From the NCBI RefSeq assembly GCF_042670205.1, contig NZ_JBHUWD010000003.1, positions 1 to 64,000 of the forward strand: DNA of 64,000 nucleotides. The letters are read 5' to 3'. The notes under the pieces are model-generated. The model was given only the letters and a program-made list of their open reading frames with translations. It was not told where the DNA came from and searched no databases. The translations under genes were made by a program, and so were the position numbers. Positions 52,657-62,434 of the stretch are shown one piece after another (position 1 is the stretch's first letter; each line of letters starts with the position of its first letter). This DNA is from Luteimicrobium sp042670205. Lineage in GTDB: Bacteria; Actinomycetota; Actinomycetes; Actinomycetales; Cellulomonadaceae.

Positions 52657-54348
52657 TCAGGAAGCCGGCTTGAGCTTCGTCAGGATCAGCGCGACGTTCG
52701 GAACCGTGGGCTGCGGGTTCGCGTACGCGTCGTCGTCGCTGGGCCAGCCGGTCCAGTACTTGGTCGACATCTCCGCGCCGGCCGGACGGGCGTCCACGCC
52801 GAGCGCGGGCACCTGGTCGACGTAGACGTCCTGGAGCGTGTCGAGCGCGGTCTTGCGGCCCGCGTCGTCCGTGGCCGCCAGGTAGTCGCTGAACGCCTTC
52901 TTCGCGTCGTCGTTCTGGAACCGCCCGTAGTTCCACACGGCCGTCTTGCCGACCGGAACGTAGTAGTTCGGGTCGAACATGTTCGAGTACATCTCGTACG
53001 GCGTGATGCCACCGTTGGTCCAGTGGAGCGCCGCGTCGAAGTTCCCGACGTTGAGGTTCTCGGTCCAGGTGTCGACGTTCGGAGTGGAGACCTTCGCGGT
53101 GATGCCGATGGTCTTCAGCGAGTCGGAGATGAGCTGCAGCGACGTGATGTAGTCGTTCCAGCCGGACGGGTCCTGCAGCGTGATCGAGACGGGCTTGCCA
53201 TCCTTGCCGATCAGCTTGTCGCCCTGGTACTTGTACCCGGCGTCGGTGAGCGTCTTCTTCGCGCCCTCGACGTCGACCTTGTAGGTCTGGCCCTTGTACT
53301 TGTCCGAGATGAACGAGTCACCGGCCGGGGTCGGGATCGCGGTGACGCTCGTGAGCTCGGGGAAGATGCCCGACTCCGCGATCTTGCTCGCCTTGGCCCG
53401 GTCGAGGACCTGGTTCACGGCGCGGCGCACGGCCACGTCGTTGAACGGCGCCTTCGCCGTGTTGAGGATGAGCTGGTCGATCCCGAGGCCCGCGGGGAAG
53501 AAGTACGTGTTGTGGGCCGGGTCCTTGCTCTTGTAGACCTCGTCGATGTTGGGGATGAACGTCCAGCCCCACTGCGCCTCGCCCGTCTGGAGCGCGGTGA
53601 TGAGCGCGTCGTTGCCCTTGTACGCGGTGTAGCGCAGCTCGGGGATGGACGGCTTGTCACCCCAGTAGGAGGGGTTCTTGTCGAGCGTGATGGTCTGGCC
53701 CTCGAAGGACTTGAAGACGTACGGGCCGGTGCCGACGGGGGTCGTGACCGGGTCCTTCGTCGGGTCCGTGATCTTCTCCCAGATGTGCTTCGGGACGATG
53801 AAGAGCTGGGCGATCTTGAGGGTGTTGATGTACTGCGAGCCGTCGAAGTCCACCGTGACGACGTTGCCGTCGACCTTGATGTCCTTGTACTTCAGGCCCT
53901 CGGTGTTGAGCGCGTCGTTGTCCTTGCGGAGCTGCAGCGAGTACGCGATGTCCTCGGCCGTGAACGCCTGGCCGTCCGACCACTTCACGCCGTCGCGGGC
54001 CGTGATCTTGGCCTGCGTGTAGTCCGCGTTCCAGTCGATCGCCGTGGCGAGCCACGGGATGTACTTGTTGGCCGGACGCGTGTCGTTGGCCTGCATGAGC
54101 GGCTCGTAGATCGCCCACTTGTAGCCGATCATCGCGCCCGCGGACGTGTTGAGGAACGGGTTCGAGTTGTTCGTCACCGGGCCGTTCGGCATGCCGACGG
54201 TCAGCGGCTGGTTCGACGTCGCGGCGCCACCGGTGCTGGTGTTGTTCTTCGCGGCGTTGTTGTCGGCGTCGCCGCCACCACAGCCTGCGACCACGAGGGC
54301 CAGGGCTGCGGCGCCGACCACGGCGGGGGCGATTCTGCGCATCTTCAC
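52657..54348 (-). CDS. Family-5 extracellular solute-binding lipoprotein (oligosaccharide/peptide)
   Basis: A 563-residue lipoprotein with lipobox LVVAGC. After a Gly/Asn/Thr linker the SBP_bac_5 fold follows: DGVKWSDGQAFTAEDI, GTGPYVFKSFEG and AVRRAVNQVLDRAK are family-typical. Though called peptide-binding, this family also binds cello-, manno- and xyloglucan oligosaccharides in several bacteria, and the adjacent GH3 gene points that way. GTG start chosen behind AGGAGG. Confidence 0.9.
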   Translation of the reverse strand: MKMRRIAPAVVGAAALALVVAGCGGGDADNNAAKNNTSTGGAATSNQPLTVGMPNGPVTNNSNPFLNTSAGAMIGYKWAIYEPLMQANDTRPANKYIPWLATAIDWNADYTQAKITARDGVKWSDGQAFTAEDIAYSLQLRKDNDALNTEGLKYKDIKVDGNVVTVDFDGSQYINTLKIAQLFIVPKHIWEKITDPTKDPVTTPVGTGPYVFKSFEGQTITLDKNPSYWGDKPSIPELRYTAYKGNDALITALQTGEAQWGWTFIPNIDEVYKSKDPAHNTYFFPAGLGIDQLILNTAKAPFNDVAVRRAVNQVLDRAKASKIAESGIFPELTSVTAIPTPAGDSFISDKYKGQTYKVDVEGAKKTLTDAGYKYQGDKLIGKDGKPVSITLQDPSGWNDYITSLQLISDSLKTIGITAKVSTPNVDTWTENLNVGNFDAALHWTNGGITPYEMYSNMFDPNYYVPVGKTAVWNYGRFQNDDAKKAFSDYLAATDDAGRKTALDTLQDVYVDQVPALGVDARPAGAEMSTKYWTGWPSDDDAYANPQPTVPNVALILTKLKPAS

Positions 54349-54444
54349 GGGTGTGCCTCCTTGCACGTTGCTCTTCGAGTGGAGTCGTCGAGCGAGCCGG
54401 CAGATTACCGGACGCCGCTCGTCGGTTCGGGTTCGGGGATGCGG

Positions 54445-57039
54445 TCAGTCCTCCGGGGATGGTTCGAGGCCGGTGGGCCGGCCGCTGGGCTGGGTCGGGT
54501 GGGGCGCAGGCGCCACGGCGAGCGAGACCCGCAGGTCCGCCACCGAGCGCCCGACCCGGAGGGTGTGGGCCCCGGTAGGCAGGGTCCACGCGTGCGTGGC
54601 GACGTCCCACGTCTCGAACGCGCGCCGCGGCACGCTGACGTGCGCGACGACGCTCTCGCCGCCGTCGGCCGAGACCGTCGCGAAGCCGCCGAGCCAGCGC
54701 ACAGGTCGATCCACGACTGGCGCGGGCGGCTCGACGTAGACCTGGACGACCTCGTGGCCGCGGCGGGCGCCCGTGTTCCGGACGAGGACGTCGAGCTCGA
54801 CGGCCTCGGCCGTGACGGCGGTCGGCATGACGTCCTGGTACTCCCACGTGGTCCAGCCGAGGCCATGACCGAAGGGAGCCGCGGGCTCCGGCCCGCCCTC
54901 CTCCACGGCCCGGCGCTCCCAGCCGCGGTAGCCCACGTCGACGCCCTCCGTGTAGTCGACGATGCCCTCCTGGGGGATCGCTGACGGAACGGGCACGTCC
55001 TGATAACGGACGGGGAGGGTCCAGGGGAGACGCCCTGAAGGTTCGGTGAAACCTGCCAGGACGTCCGCCAGCGCGGCCCCGCCCTCCTGCCCCGCGAGCC
55101 ATGCCCACAGGACGGTGGGGGCCTCGGTGAGCCACGGAAGCTCGACCGGCGCACCGGCGTTCACGACCACGATCGTGCGGGGGTTCGCCTCGACGACGCG
55201 GCGCACGAGCTCGTCCTGGTTACCCGGGAGCGCGAGCGACGACCGGTCGAAGCCCTCGGACTCGACCTCCTCGGTCGTGCCGACGACGACGACGGCCACG
55301 TCGGCCGCGGCAGCCAGGCCCGCGGCGGCCGCGAGGTCCTCCTCGGCCGACGGCCCGGGCAGGCGGTGCACGATCTCGCCGCGCACGAACGAGTCGTAGC
55401 CGACGGGGTGGACGACCTGCAGGCGGGCGTCGAGCCGGACGGTGCGCGGCGCGTCGACGACGACCGGGACGACCGCGGCCACGGGGTGGTTGTGCTCGGA
55501 GGCGAGGATGACCTCCTCGGCGACCACGTGGTCCGCGTTCGAGGCGACGCGGGTGTCCACGACGATCTCGTGCCGCCCGACCGTTCCGATGCCGAGCTCG
55601 TGGGTCCCGGGCTCGTCGACGCGGACGTCGGCGGTCAGGTGGAGCGTCACCGCCCGCGGGTCGGTGTTCGCGAACCAGCCGCTCCACGCCGGGTCGGTCC
55701 GGGACTCGAGCACCCGGCCGTCGGCGTCGAGCAGCTCGAGACGCACGCCCGGCTCGCCCGTCGCGGGGTCGGTGCACCGCTCGGCCGCGTCGATCTCCGG
55801 CGGGTTGAGGCGCGAGCGCGCGCCTGCGTGCACGTCGAGGCGGACGCCGTCGGGCAGCGCGGCGCGCAGGGCCGGGACCGGGAGCTCGAGGTGGTCCGGG
55901 TGGACGAAGCCGGAACCGCCGCCCTGGACGAACGGCTCCACGGCCGCGGGGCCGAGCAGCGCAACGACGCCTGGCGTGCCGTCCGGGCGGACCGCGAGCG
56001 CCTCGAGGTCGAGGGGCAGGAGGGCCGCGTCGTCCTTGAGCACGACCATCGCGCGGGCGGCGAGCTCGCGCAGGAGCGCGGGCGTCTCGGGCGCCGCGGC
56101 CGGGCGGTGACCCGGGGCGTCGGGGGTCGCGCCGGGGGCGCCGAGCGCGCCGACGCGGTCGGCGAGGCGCAGGATCCGGACGACCTTGTCGTCGAGCTCG
56201 GTGACGTCGACGTCGCCCGAGCGGACGGCGTCGAGCAGGCCGTCGCCCCAGGCGCCGTCGGGGCCGGGCATCTGGAGGTCGAGGCCGCCGCGCACGGCAG
56301 GGGCGACGCTCTTGGTGGCGACCCAGTCGCTCACGACGACGCCGTCGAAGCCCCACTCGCCCTTGAGCACGCCCTGGACGAGGGGCGCGTGCTCGGTGAG
56401 GGGCGCGGAGGTCTCGCCGTCGTCGAAGCCGTTGTAGGCGGCCATGACGCTCCAGGCGCCGGTCTCCTTCACGAGCCGCTCGAAGGGCGCGAGGTAGACC
56501 TCGCGGAGCGTGCGCTCGTCGACGCGGGCGACGTAGCGGGTGCGCTCGGTCTCGGAGTCGTTGGCGATGTAGTGCTTGACGCACATCCCGACGCCGCGCG
56601 CCTGGGCCTCACGGACGAGGGCGTCGGCGATCGCGCCGGTGAGGATCGGGTCCTCGGAGTAGCACTCGAAGTGCCGGCCGCCGACGGGCGTGCGCTGGAG
56701 GTTGATCTGCGGGGCGAGCACGACGTCGACGCCGTGGCGGCGGGCCTCGTCGGCGAACAGGGCGCCGACGCGGGCGACGAGGTCGAGGTCCCAGGTGGCG
56801 GCGACGGCGCTGGGGGCGGGGAGCGACGCGGAGGTCTCGCCGGGGACGTCCCCGGTCCCCCGGACGCCGGCGGGACCGTCGGAGACGACGACGCCACGGA
56901 GCCCGACGCGGTCGACCGGGGTGGTCGACCAGATGTCGGCGCCGACGACGAGCGCGACCTTCTCCTCGGTCGTCAGCTCGGCGGCGATCGCGGCGAGCTG
57001 CGCATCCGTGCGGGCTCGTGCTGCGGTCTCCAGTGACAC
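54445..57039 (-). CDS. Glycoside hydrolase family 3, beta-glucosidase-like
   Basis: An 864-residue GH3 enzyme without signal peptide, so probably cytoplasmic. The N-terminal TIM barrel carries KHYIANDSETERTRYVARVDERTLREVYLAPF and the nucleophile Asp238 in GVVVSDWVA. A PA14-like insertion lies in the middle (about 380-540), the alpha/beta sandwich domain in the second half, and the fibronectin-III-like domain at the C-terminus (VELDVLVRNTGARRGHEVVQVYVEPP). It would hydrolyse imported beta-glucosides or related oligosaccharides. GTG start at 57039 follows GGGAG; the longer frame upstream covers the promoter. Confidence 0.9.
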   Translation of the reverse strand: MSLETAARARTDAQLAAIAAELTTEEKVALVVGADIWSTTPVDRVGLRGVVVSDGPAGVRGTGDVPGETSASLPAPSAVAATWDLDLVARVGALFADEARRHGVDVVLAPQINLQRTPVGGRHFECYSEDPILTGAIADALVREAQARGVGMCVKHYIANDSETERTRYVARVDERTLREVYLAPFERLVKETGAWSVMAAYNGFDDGETSAPLTEHAPLVQGVLKGEWGFDGVVVSDWVATKSVAPAVRGGLDLQMPGPDGAWGDGLLDAVRSGDVDVTELDDKVVRILRLADRVGALGAPGATPDAPGHRPAAAPETPALLRELAARAMVVLKDDAALLPLDLEALAVRPDGTPGVVALLGPAAVEPFVQGGGSGFVHPDHLELPVPALRAALPDGVRLDVHAGARSRLNPPEIDAAERCTDPATGEPGVRLELLDADGRVLESRTDPAWSGWFANTDPRAVTLHLTADVRVDEPGTHELGIGTVGRHEIVVDTRVASNADHVVAEEVILASEHNHPVAAVVPVVVDAPRTVRLDARLQVVHPVGYDSFVRGEIVHRLPGPSAEEDLAAAAGLAAAADVAVVVVGTTEEVESEGFDRSSLALPGNQDELVRRVVEANPRTIVVVNAGAPVELPWLTEAPTVLWAWLAGQEGGAALADVLAGFTEPSGRLPWTLPVRYQDVPVPSAIPQEGIVDYTEGVDVGYRGWERRAVEEGGPEPAAPFGHGLGWTTWEYQDVMPTAVTAEAVELDVLVRNTGARRGHEVVQVYVEPPAPVVDRPVRWLGGFATVSADGGESVVAHVSVPRRAFETWDVATHAWTLPTGAHTLRVGRSVADLRVSLAVAPAPHPTQPSGRPTGLEPSPED

Positions 57040-57117
57040 TCGGTACTCCCGTCCTTGGGCGTTTCGTCGGGCCGGCTGCTGCGCCGTTCCCGGTGACGTG
57101 TCGTCATACAACCACAC

Positions 57118-57158
57118 TTACTGACCCGTTAGTAACTCCCGCTGGGTCACGATATGGT
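57118..57158. promoter_or_regulatory. Divergent promoter with candidate TetR operator
   Basis: TTACTGACCCGTTAGTAA (57118-57135) is an imperfect inverted repeat with 5-bp perfect ends between the GH3 and TetR genes. A TATGGT hexamer (57153-57158) stands 7 nt before the TetR ATG and looks like the -10 of a leaderless mRNA. On the minus strand, TATGAC at 57103-57108 could be the -10 for GH3. Confidence 0.5.
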
Positions 57159-57165
57159 TGCGGCC

Positions 57166-57939
57166 ATGACGAGCGGATCAGACGACGTGGTCTCCGCCCC
57201 GGGGGCCACGGCGATCGCCCCGGGCCCACCGCCCCAGGCACCCCCGACGGCAGCCTCGCGCGCGCGCCGACCCCGGCGCGCCACCGCCGAGCGCCGCGAG
57301 GAGATCCTCCGCGCGGCCACGCGCGTGTTCGGCTCGAAGGGCTACCACAACGGGTCGCTGCACGAGGTCGCCGCGCAGGTCGGCATCACCCACGCGGGCG
57401 TGCTCCACCACTTCGGGTCCAAGGACCGGCTGCTCTGGGCGGTGCTCGAGTACCGCGACCAGGTCGACGTCGAGCACCTCGAGGGCAAGCACATCCCGGG
57501 CGGGCTCGACCTGTTCCGGCACCTCGTCACGACCGCCCGCGTCAACGCGGGCCGGCGGGGCATCGTCCAGACGTACACCGTCCTGACGGGCGAGGCCGTG
57601 ACCGACGGCCACCCGGCGAGCGACTGGGTCCGGGAGCGCTTCACCGTCCTGCGCGGGAACATCGCGGACGCGCTGCGCACCGTCGTGCACGAGCGTGCCA
57701 CAGCGCGCGGGGAGGCCGTGACCGACCCCGAGCTCGACGGGGTCGCGCTCGACCGCGCCGCGAGCTCGATCATCGCCGTCATGGACGGCCTGCAGACCCA
57801 GTGGCTCCTCGACCCGGCCGCTGTCGACCTGGCCGACGCGTCGGCGTTCGCGATCGAGGCGATCCTCGCCGCGACGCTGGCCGGCAGCGAGCGGCCCCAC
57901 CCCACGGCAGGCACGGGCCCGGTCCCGATCGAGGGCTGA
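57166..57939 (+). CDS. TetR-family regulator of the GH3/importer region
   Basis: A 257-residue regulator with a 35-residue Ala/Pro tail before the helix-turn-helix (RREEILRAATRVFGSKGYHNGSLHEVAAQVGITHAGVLHHFGSKDRLL). The ligand domain is helical and includes RRGIVQTYTVLTGEAVTDGHPA. The divergent position suggests it represses the GH3 gene and perhaps the importer. ATG at 57166 is preferred because of the -10 element; an ATG at 57154 lies inside that element. Confidence 0.88.
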   Translation: MTSGSDDVVSAPGATAIAPGPPPQAPPTAASRARRPRRATAERREEILRAATRVFGSKGYHNGSLHEVAAQVGITHAGVLHHFGSKDRLLWAVLEYRDQVDVEHLEGKHIPGGLDLFRHLVTTARVNAGRRGIVQTYTVLTGEAVTDGHPASDWVRERFTVLRGNIADALRTVVHERATARGEAVTDPELDGVALDRAASSIIAVMDGLQTQWLLDPAAVDLADASAFAIEAILAATLAGSERPHPTAGTGPVPIEG

Positions 57940-58171
57940 CGAGGAGCGCCAACCCCGACCCACGGGCACGATCCGTCCCGGAGAGCCCTGGAGAGCGACG
58001 GACTTCGCCAGTTCGGCGCCCCTGCCCGGCCGCACCCCTCGCGCCGCAGCCCCCGCGGGGGGTGCCACGTCACCATCGATGAACCCGACGTCGCCGTCGA
58101 CGAACAGGACACCCAGGAGTTCCACAGGTTCGCTTCAGCGTCGTTCCACACACCGGGGACACAGTGTCTAC

Positions 58172-58945
58172 ATGACAACGGTCTCCAGCGCCCCCCGCCT
58201 CACCCGTGTGGACGGCTCGCCCGTCCGCGTGCTCGTCGTCGACGACGAGCCCAACCTCGCCGAGCTCCTCACCTCGGCCCTCCGGTACGAAGGGTGGGAC
58301 GTCCAGACCGCCCTCGACGGCCAGGGTGCGATCAAGCTCGCCCAGCAGGTCGACCCGGACGTCGTCGTGCTCGACATCATGCTGCCCGACCTCGACGGGC
58401 TGTCCGTCCTGCGCCGCATCCGCCAGACGCACCCCTACCTGCCCGTCCTGTTCCTCACCGCGCGCGACGGCGTCGAGGACCGCGTCGCCGGACTCACCGC
58501 GGGCGGCGACGACTACGTCACCAAGCCGTTCAGCCTCGAGGAGGTCGTCGCCCGGATCCGCGCGCTCCTGCGCCGCAGCGGCGCCGCGACCGCGCAGCGC
58601 GACTCCACCATCACCGTCGGCGACCTCGTCATGGACGAGGACGCGCACGAGGTCACCCGTGGGGGCGAGGAGATCCACCTGACGGCGACCGAGTTCGAGC
58701 TCCTGCGCTACCTCATGCGCAACGCCAAGCGCGTGCTGTCCAAGGCGCAGATCCTCGACCGCGTGTGGCAGTACGACTTTGGCGGCCAGGCGAACATCGT
58801 CGAGCTGTACATCTCCTACCTGCGCCGCAAGATCGACGCCGGGCGCGAGCCCATGATCCACACGCTGCGCGGCGTGGGCTACGTGCTCAAGCCCGCACCG
58901 TCGCAGACCGAGGCGCCCGCCGGCGCCGCCATCCGCAGCGCGTGA
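58172..58945 (+). CDS. OmpR-family response regulator
   Basis: A 257-residue DNA-binding regulator. The receiver domain has acidic DDE near the N-terminus, phosphoacceptor Asp68 in VVVLDIMLPDLDG, the Thr of LFLTARD and the Lys of VTKPFS. The winged-helix domain contains TEFELLRYLMRNAKRVLSKAQILDRVW and RGVGYVLK. Closest in layout to the MprA/TcrA type of actinobacteria. Its TGA overlaps the GTG of the kinase gene, so the pair is coupled. The 232-bp gap upstream contains no gene. Confidence 0.94.
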   Translation: MTTVSSAPRLTRVDGSPVRVLVVDDEPNLAELLTSALRYEGWDVQTALDGQGAIKLAQQVDPDVVVLDIMLPDLDGLSVLRRIRQTHPYLPVLFLTARDGVEDRVAGLTAGGDDYVTKPFSLEEVVARIRALLRRSGAATAQRDSTITVGDLVMDEDAHEVTRGGEEIHLTATEFELLRYLMRNAKRVLSKAQILDRVWQYDFGGQANIVELYISYLRRKIDAGREPMIHTLRGVGYVLKPAPSQTEAPAGAAIRSA

Positions 58946-60645
58946 GGCTGCCCCGGCCCGCCGACGCGCGGGGCCCCCTGACGCTGCGCCGCCAGCTCGT
59001 GCTGGTCGTGACTGGCGTGCTCGTGGCCCTGCTCGCCGTGCTCGCGGTCGTCTCGACGCTGGCCCTGCGCACCTCGCTCGGCAACCAGCTCGACGACCAG
59101 CTCCGGGCAGCCGCCGAACGGTCCGCGAACTTCCCGGGCCGCGGCGCCGGCAACGCGCCGAGCGCCGACGCGAGCAGCTCCGGGTCCACGGGGTCCGACG
59201 CGACGGGCTCCGCGGGCACCGACGGCGACGACGACGCCTCGGGCACCGAGGGCACCGGCTCGGGTGACGGGCACCAGCAGTACGCGCAAGAGCTCGCCGC
59301 CCGCTGCGAGGGCGCGTCCGAGCTGCCCGGCGGTTCGACGCCGCCGCCCGGCCAGGGTGCCGGGCAGATCGTCGTCTTCTACTCGGGCGGCGAGATCGTC
59401 GACGCCGGGTTCTTCGACGAGTCCGGCTGTTTCGTCGCGCTCACCTACGACGAGGTCGACGACCTCACCGCGGTCCCGCACGACGGCAAGGTGCACCAGG
59501 TGACGGTCGGCGACCTCGGGTCGTACCGGGCGATCGCCACGACGACGCGCGCCGGCCAGCCGTCCGTGACCGCCCTCCCGACCGCGACGATGGACGCCAC
59601 GATCCAGAAGTTCGTGCTTCTCGAGGTCGGGCTCGCCGTCGGCGGACTCGTCATCGCCGGCGTCGTCGGCTCGCTGCTCGTGCGCCGTTCCCTGGCCCCC
59701 CTCGACCGTGTCGCCGACGTCGCCGAGCACGTCTCCCAGCTGCCGCTCGCCGAGGGTGAGGTGGGTGCGCTGCACGGCGTCGACCCGCGCGACACCGACG
59801 AGCGCACCGAGGTCGGCAAGGTCGGGGCCGCGCTCAACCGCATGCTCGACAACGTCGGCACGTCGCTTGCCGCGCGCCACCGGTCCGAGACCCAGGTCCG
59901 GCAGTTCGTCGCCGACGCGAGCCACGAGCTGCGGACCCCGCTGGCCTCGATCCGCGGGTACGCCGAGCTCGTCCGCCGCTCCCCCGAGGCCCTGCCCGAC
60001 GGCGCGGCGCGCTCGCTCGACCGGATCGAGTCCGAGGCGAGGCGCATGGGCGTGCTCGTCGACGACCTGCTCCTGCTCGCGCGCCTCGACGCGGGCCGCC
60101 CGCTCGACAGCGCCCCGGTCGACCTCACCGCGCTCGCCGTCGACGCCGTCACCGATGCGCACGCCGCCGCCCCCGACCACCGGTACGAGCTCGACCTCCC
60201 CGCCGGCACGGACGACGACGGCGACGACCTCGAGCCCGACGCCACGCCGCCCGGCAGCGCCGACCTCGTCGTCGTCGGCGACGAGGCCCGGCTCCGCCAG
60301 GTGCTGACGAACCTCGTCGGGAACACGCGCGTCCACACCCCGCCCGGCACGCGCGTCCGGGTCGGAGCGCGGGCCGAGGACGGCGACGTCGTCCTCACGG
60401 TGCAGGACGACGGCCCGGGGATCCCCGCGGACCTCGTCCCCGACCTGTTCCAGCGGTTCAGCCGGGGCGACACGTCGCGCAACCGCGTCAGCGGGTCGAC
60501 GGGGCTGGGGCTCGCGATCGCGCACGCGATCGTCGTGGCGCACCACGGCACGATCGAGGTGGAGAGCCGGACCCGTGCGTCCGGCTCCGGCGCGACCGGC
60601 ACGACCGGCACGACCTTCACGGTCCGCCTCCCCCGCACACCCTGA
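58942..60645 (+). CDS. Sensor histidine kinase (MprB type)
   Basis: A 567-residue membrane kinase: helix 1 at about 17-42, an extracellular domain with a Gly/Ser/Thr/Asp-rich segment (about 65-110) and two Cys, helix 2 at about 228-252, HAMP region, H-box FVADASHELRTPL with His328, and the ATPase domain with N-box LTNLVGNTRVHTP, G1 DDGPGIP and G2 STGLGLAIAHAI. The usual N-box NAxxH reads GNTRVH. GTG start overlaps the response-regulator stop. Confidence 0.93.
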   Translation: MRLPRPADARGPLTLRRQLVLVVTGVLVALLAVLAVVSTLALRTSLGNQLDDQLRAAAERSANFPGRGAGNAPSADASSSGSTGSDATGSAGTDGDDDASGTEGTGSGDGHQQYAQELAARCEGASELPGGSTPPPGQGAGQIVVFYSGGEIVDAGFFDESGCFVALTYDEVDDLTAVPHDGKVHQVTVGDLGSYRAIATTTRAGQPSVTALPTATMDATIQKFVLLEVGLAVGGLVIAGVVGSLLVRRSLAPLDRVADVAEHVSQLPLAEGEVGALHGVDPRDTDERTEVGKVGAALNRMLDNVGTSLAARHRSETQVRQFVADASHELRTPLASIRGYAELVRRSPEALPDGAARSLDRIESEARRMGVLVDDLLLLARLDAGRPLDSAPVDLTALAVDAVTDAHAAAPDHRYELDLPAGTDDDGDDLEPDATPPGSADLVVVGDEARLRQVLTNLVGNTRVHTPPGTRVRVGARAEDGDVVLTVQDDGPGIPADLVPDLFQRFSRGDTSRNRVSGSTGLGLAIAHAIVVAHHGTIEVESRTRASGSGATGTTGTTFTVRLPRTP

Positions 60646-60652
60646 CCCGACA

Positions 60653-61060
60653 CCGAGTGCGACGCCAGGGCCCGCCGGGTGCGACGTCGCGGGTTTCGCT
60701 CCGATGACGGCCGGCGGGGCGACGGAGCCTGCTAGGTCGGCGCGAGCGTTCACTCGAGGCGCGTCTCCCGTGCTCACGAAGGAAGCCGCCCGGGATGGAC
60801 CTCGCCCTGCGGGCCCGGACGACTACATCGGCGAGGTAGGAAACGCGCGAAGGCGCCGACACGGCCGAGCGGGTGGGTGCGGGGAGGTGGTGAAGGGCGT
60901 CAAGGAGTGCGCACGGCCCCCAGGGCCGAAGCACGACAGCCCGAACCAGCTCGCCGCGCCCACCCGCGAACCCGACCACGTCACCAGGGCGCAGGCAACG
61001 TCACCGCCGGCGCACCCAACGTCACCGTCGGCGCACCGAACGTCACCGTCGGCGGTGGCT
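60653..61060. repeat. Repeat island B: tandem repeats flanking 117-nt core copy
   Basis: The 475-bp gap between the kinase and glycosyltransferase genes holds no gene. Two left units (CCGAGTGCGACGC type, 60653 and 60675) precede the core copy at 60861-60977, about 95 % identical to 13504-13620. Right of it, opposite units ACGTCACC begin at 60978, 60998, 61019 and 61040 with a period of 20-21 bp. The outer stem of the core pairs 60870-60882 with 60954-60966. Bases 60690-60860 are unique and show nothing. Confidence 0.88.
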
Positions 61061-61120
61061 CATCGGTGGCTCACAGGGTGCGCCGGGGAGCGACCGAGGT
61101 CAGCAGCGGAAGGTCGAAGC

Positions 61121-62434
61121 ATGACGACGACACAGCTCCCCCACGAGGCGGCCGCGCCGCCCGAGGTCGCGGCGTCCGAGCCGTCAGGACTCGCGCCCCT
61201 GCACCTCCCCGCCGGCACGGCCGACGACCGACCCGCTACCGGTCTCGCGCTCGACCTCGTCATCCCCGTGTTCAACGAGGCCGGCACGCTGGAGGCGTCG
61301 GTCCGCCGGGCGCACGCGTACATGACGGACTCGCTGCCGTTCCCGGCGCGCGTCACGATCGCCGACAACGCGTCGACGGACGGCACGCTCGCCGTCGCGC
61401 TCCGCCTGGCGGACGAGCTGCCCGGCCTGCGGGTCGTGCACCTCGACGCGAAGGGCCGCGGCCGCGCGCTCCACGCGGCGTGGGGATCGTCCGACGCGGC
61501 CGTGCTCGCCTACATGGACGTCGACCTGTCGACCGACCTGGCGGCGCTGCTCCCGCTCGTCGCCCCGCTCCTGTCGGGGCACTCGGAGGTCGCGATCGGG
61601 TCGCGGCTGAGCGCGGGCTCGCGCGTCGTGCGCGGCCCCAAGCGCGAGCTCATCTCGCGCGCCTACAACCTCATCCTGCGCGGCACCCTGCACGCCCGGT
61701 TCTCCGACGCGCAGTGCGGCTTCAAGGCCGTCCGCGCCGACGCCGCGCGCCAACTCCTGCCGCTCGTCGAGGACACCGGCTGGTTCTTCGACACCGAGCT
61801 GCTGGTGCTCGCGGAGCAGGCGGGACTGCGGATCCATGAGGTCCCCGTCGACTGGGTCGACGACCCCGACAGCCGCGTCGACATCGTCGCGACAGCCTCC
61901 GCGGACCTGCGGGGGATCTGGCGCCTCGCGCGCGACCTCAACGCCGGGCGCATCCCGCTGGGTGAGGTCCGTGCGGCGCTCCCCCGCCGCGCGTCCGACG
62001 ACCAGCCGGCCCTCTCGCGCCGCCAGACGCTCCTCAACCAGATCCTGAGCTTCGGCGTGGTCGGGGCGCTCTGCACGGTCGCGTACGCCCTGCTGTTCCT
62101 CGTGCTGCGCGGTTCGGTCGGCCCACAGTGGGCCAACTTCCTCGCGCTCGCCGTGACGGCCGTGCTCAACACGGGCCTCAACCGCCGCCACACGTTCGGC
62201 ATCCGCGGACGCGCCGGCGCCGCGCGGCACCACGGCCAGGGGCTGCTCGTGTTCGGGCTCGGCTGGGCCCTCACGGCCGGCTCGCTGGCCGTCCTCCACC
62301 AGGCGGCGCCCGGAGCCTCCGGCTTCGCGCAGCTCGTCGTCCTCTGCGTCGCCAACCTGTGCGCGACGCTCCTGCGCTTCGTCCTCTTCCGTTCCTGGGT
62401 CTTCGCGCCCCGCACCCCGGAGGTGTCCCGATGA
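61121..62434 (+). CDS. GT2 glycosyltransferase fused to GtrA-like membrane domain
   Basis: A 437-residue protein. Residues about 45-280 are a GT-A fold of the polyprenyl-phosphate glycosyltransferase type (LVIPVFNEAGTLEAS, MDVDLSTDLAALL with the DxD-like motif, and DAQCGFKAV). The last about 130 residues have four helices matching GtrA (GVVGALCTVAYALLFLVL, AVLNTGLNRRHTFG). Such fusions make or flip a lipid-linked sugar, here probably for the GT39 enzyme encoded next. ATG follows GGAAGG; the stop overlaps the next start by 4 nt. Confidence 0.9.
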   Translation: MTTTQLPHEAAAPPEVAASEPSGLAPLHLPAGTADDRPATGLALDLVIPVFNEAGTLEASVRRAHAYMTDSLPFPARVTIADNASTDGTLAVALRLADELPGLRVVHLDAKGRGRALHAAWGSSDAAVLAYMDVDLSTDLAALLPLVAPLLSGHSEVAIGSRLSAGSRVVRGPKRELISRAYNLILRGTLHARFSDAQCGFKAVRADAARQLLPLVEDTGWFFDTELLVLAEQAGLRIHEVPVDWVDDPDSRVDIVATASADLRGIWRLARDLNAGRIPLGEVRAALPRRASDDQPALSRRQTLLNQILSFGVVGALCTVAYALLFLVLRGSVGPQWANFLALAVTAVLNTGLNRRHTFGIRGRAGAARHHGQGLLVFGLGWALTAGSLAVLHQAAPGASGFAQLVVLCVANLCATLLRFVLFRSWVFAPRTPEVSR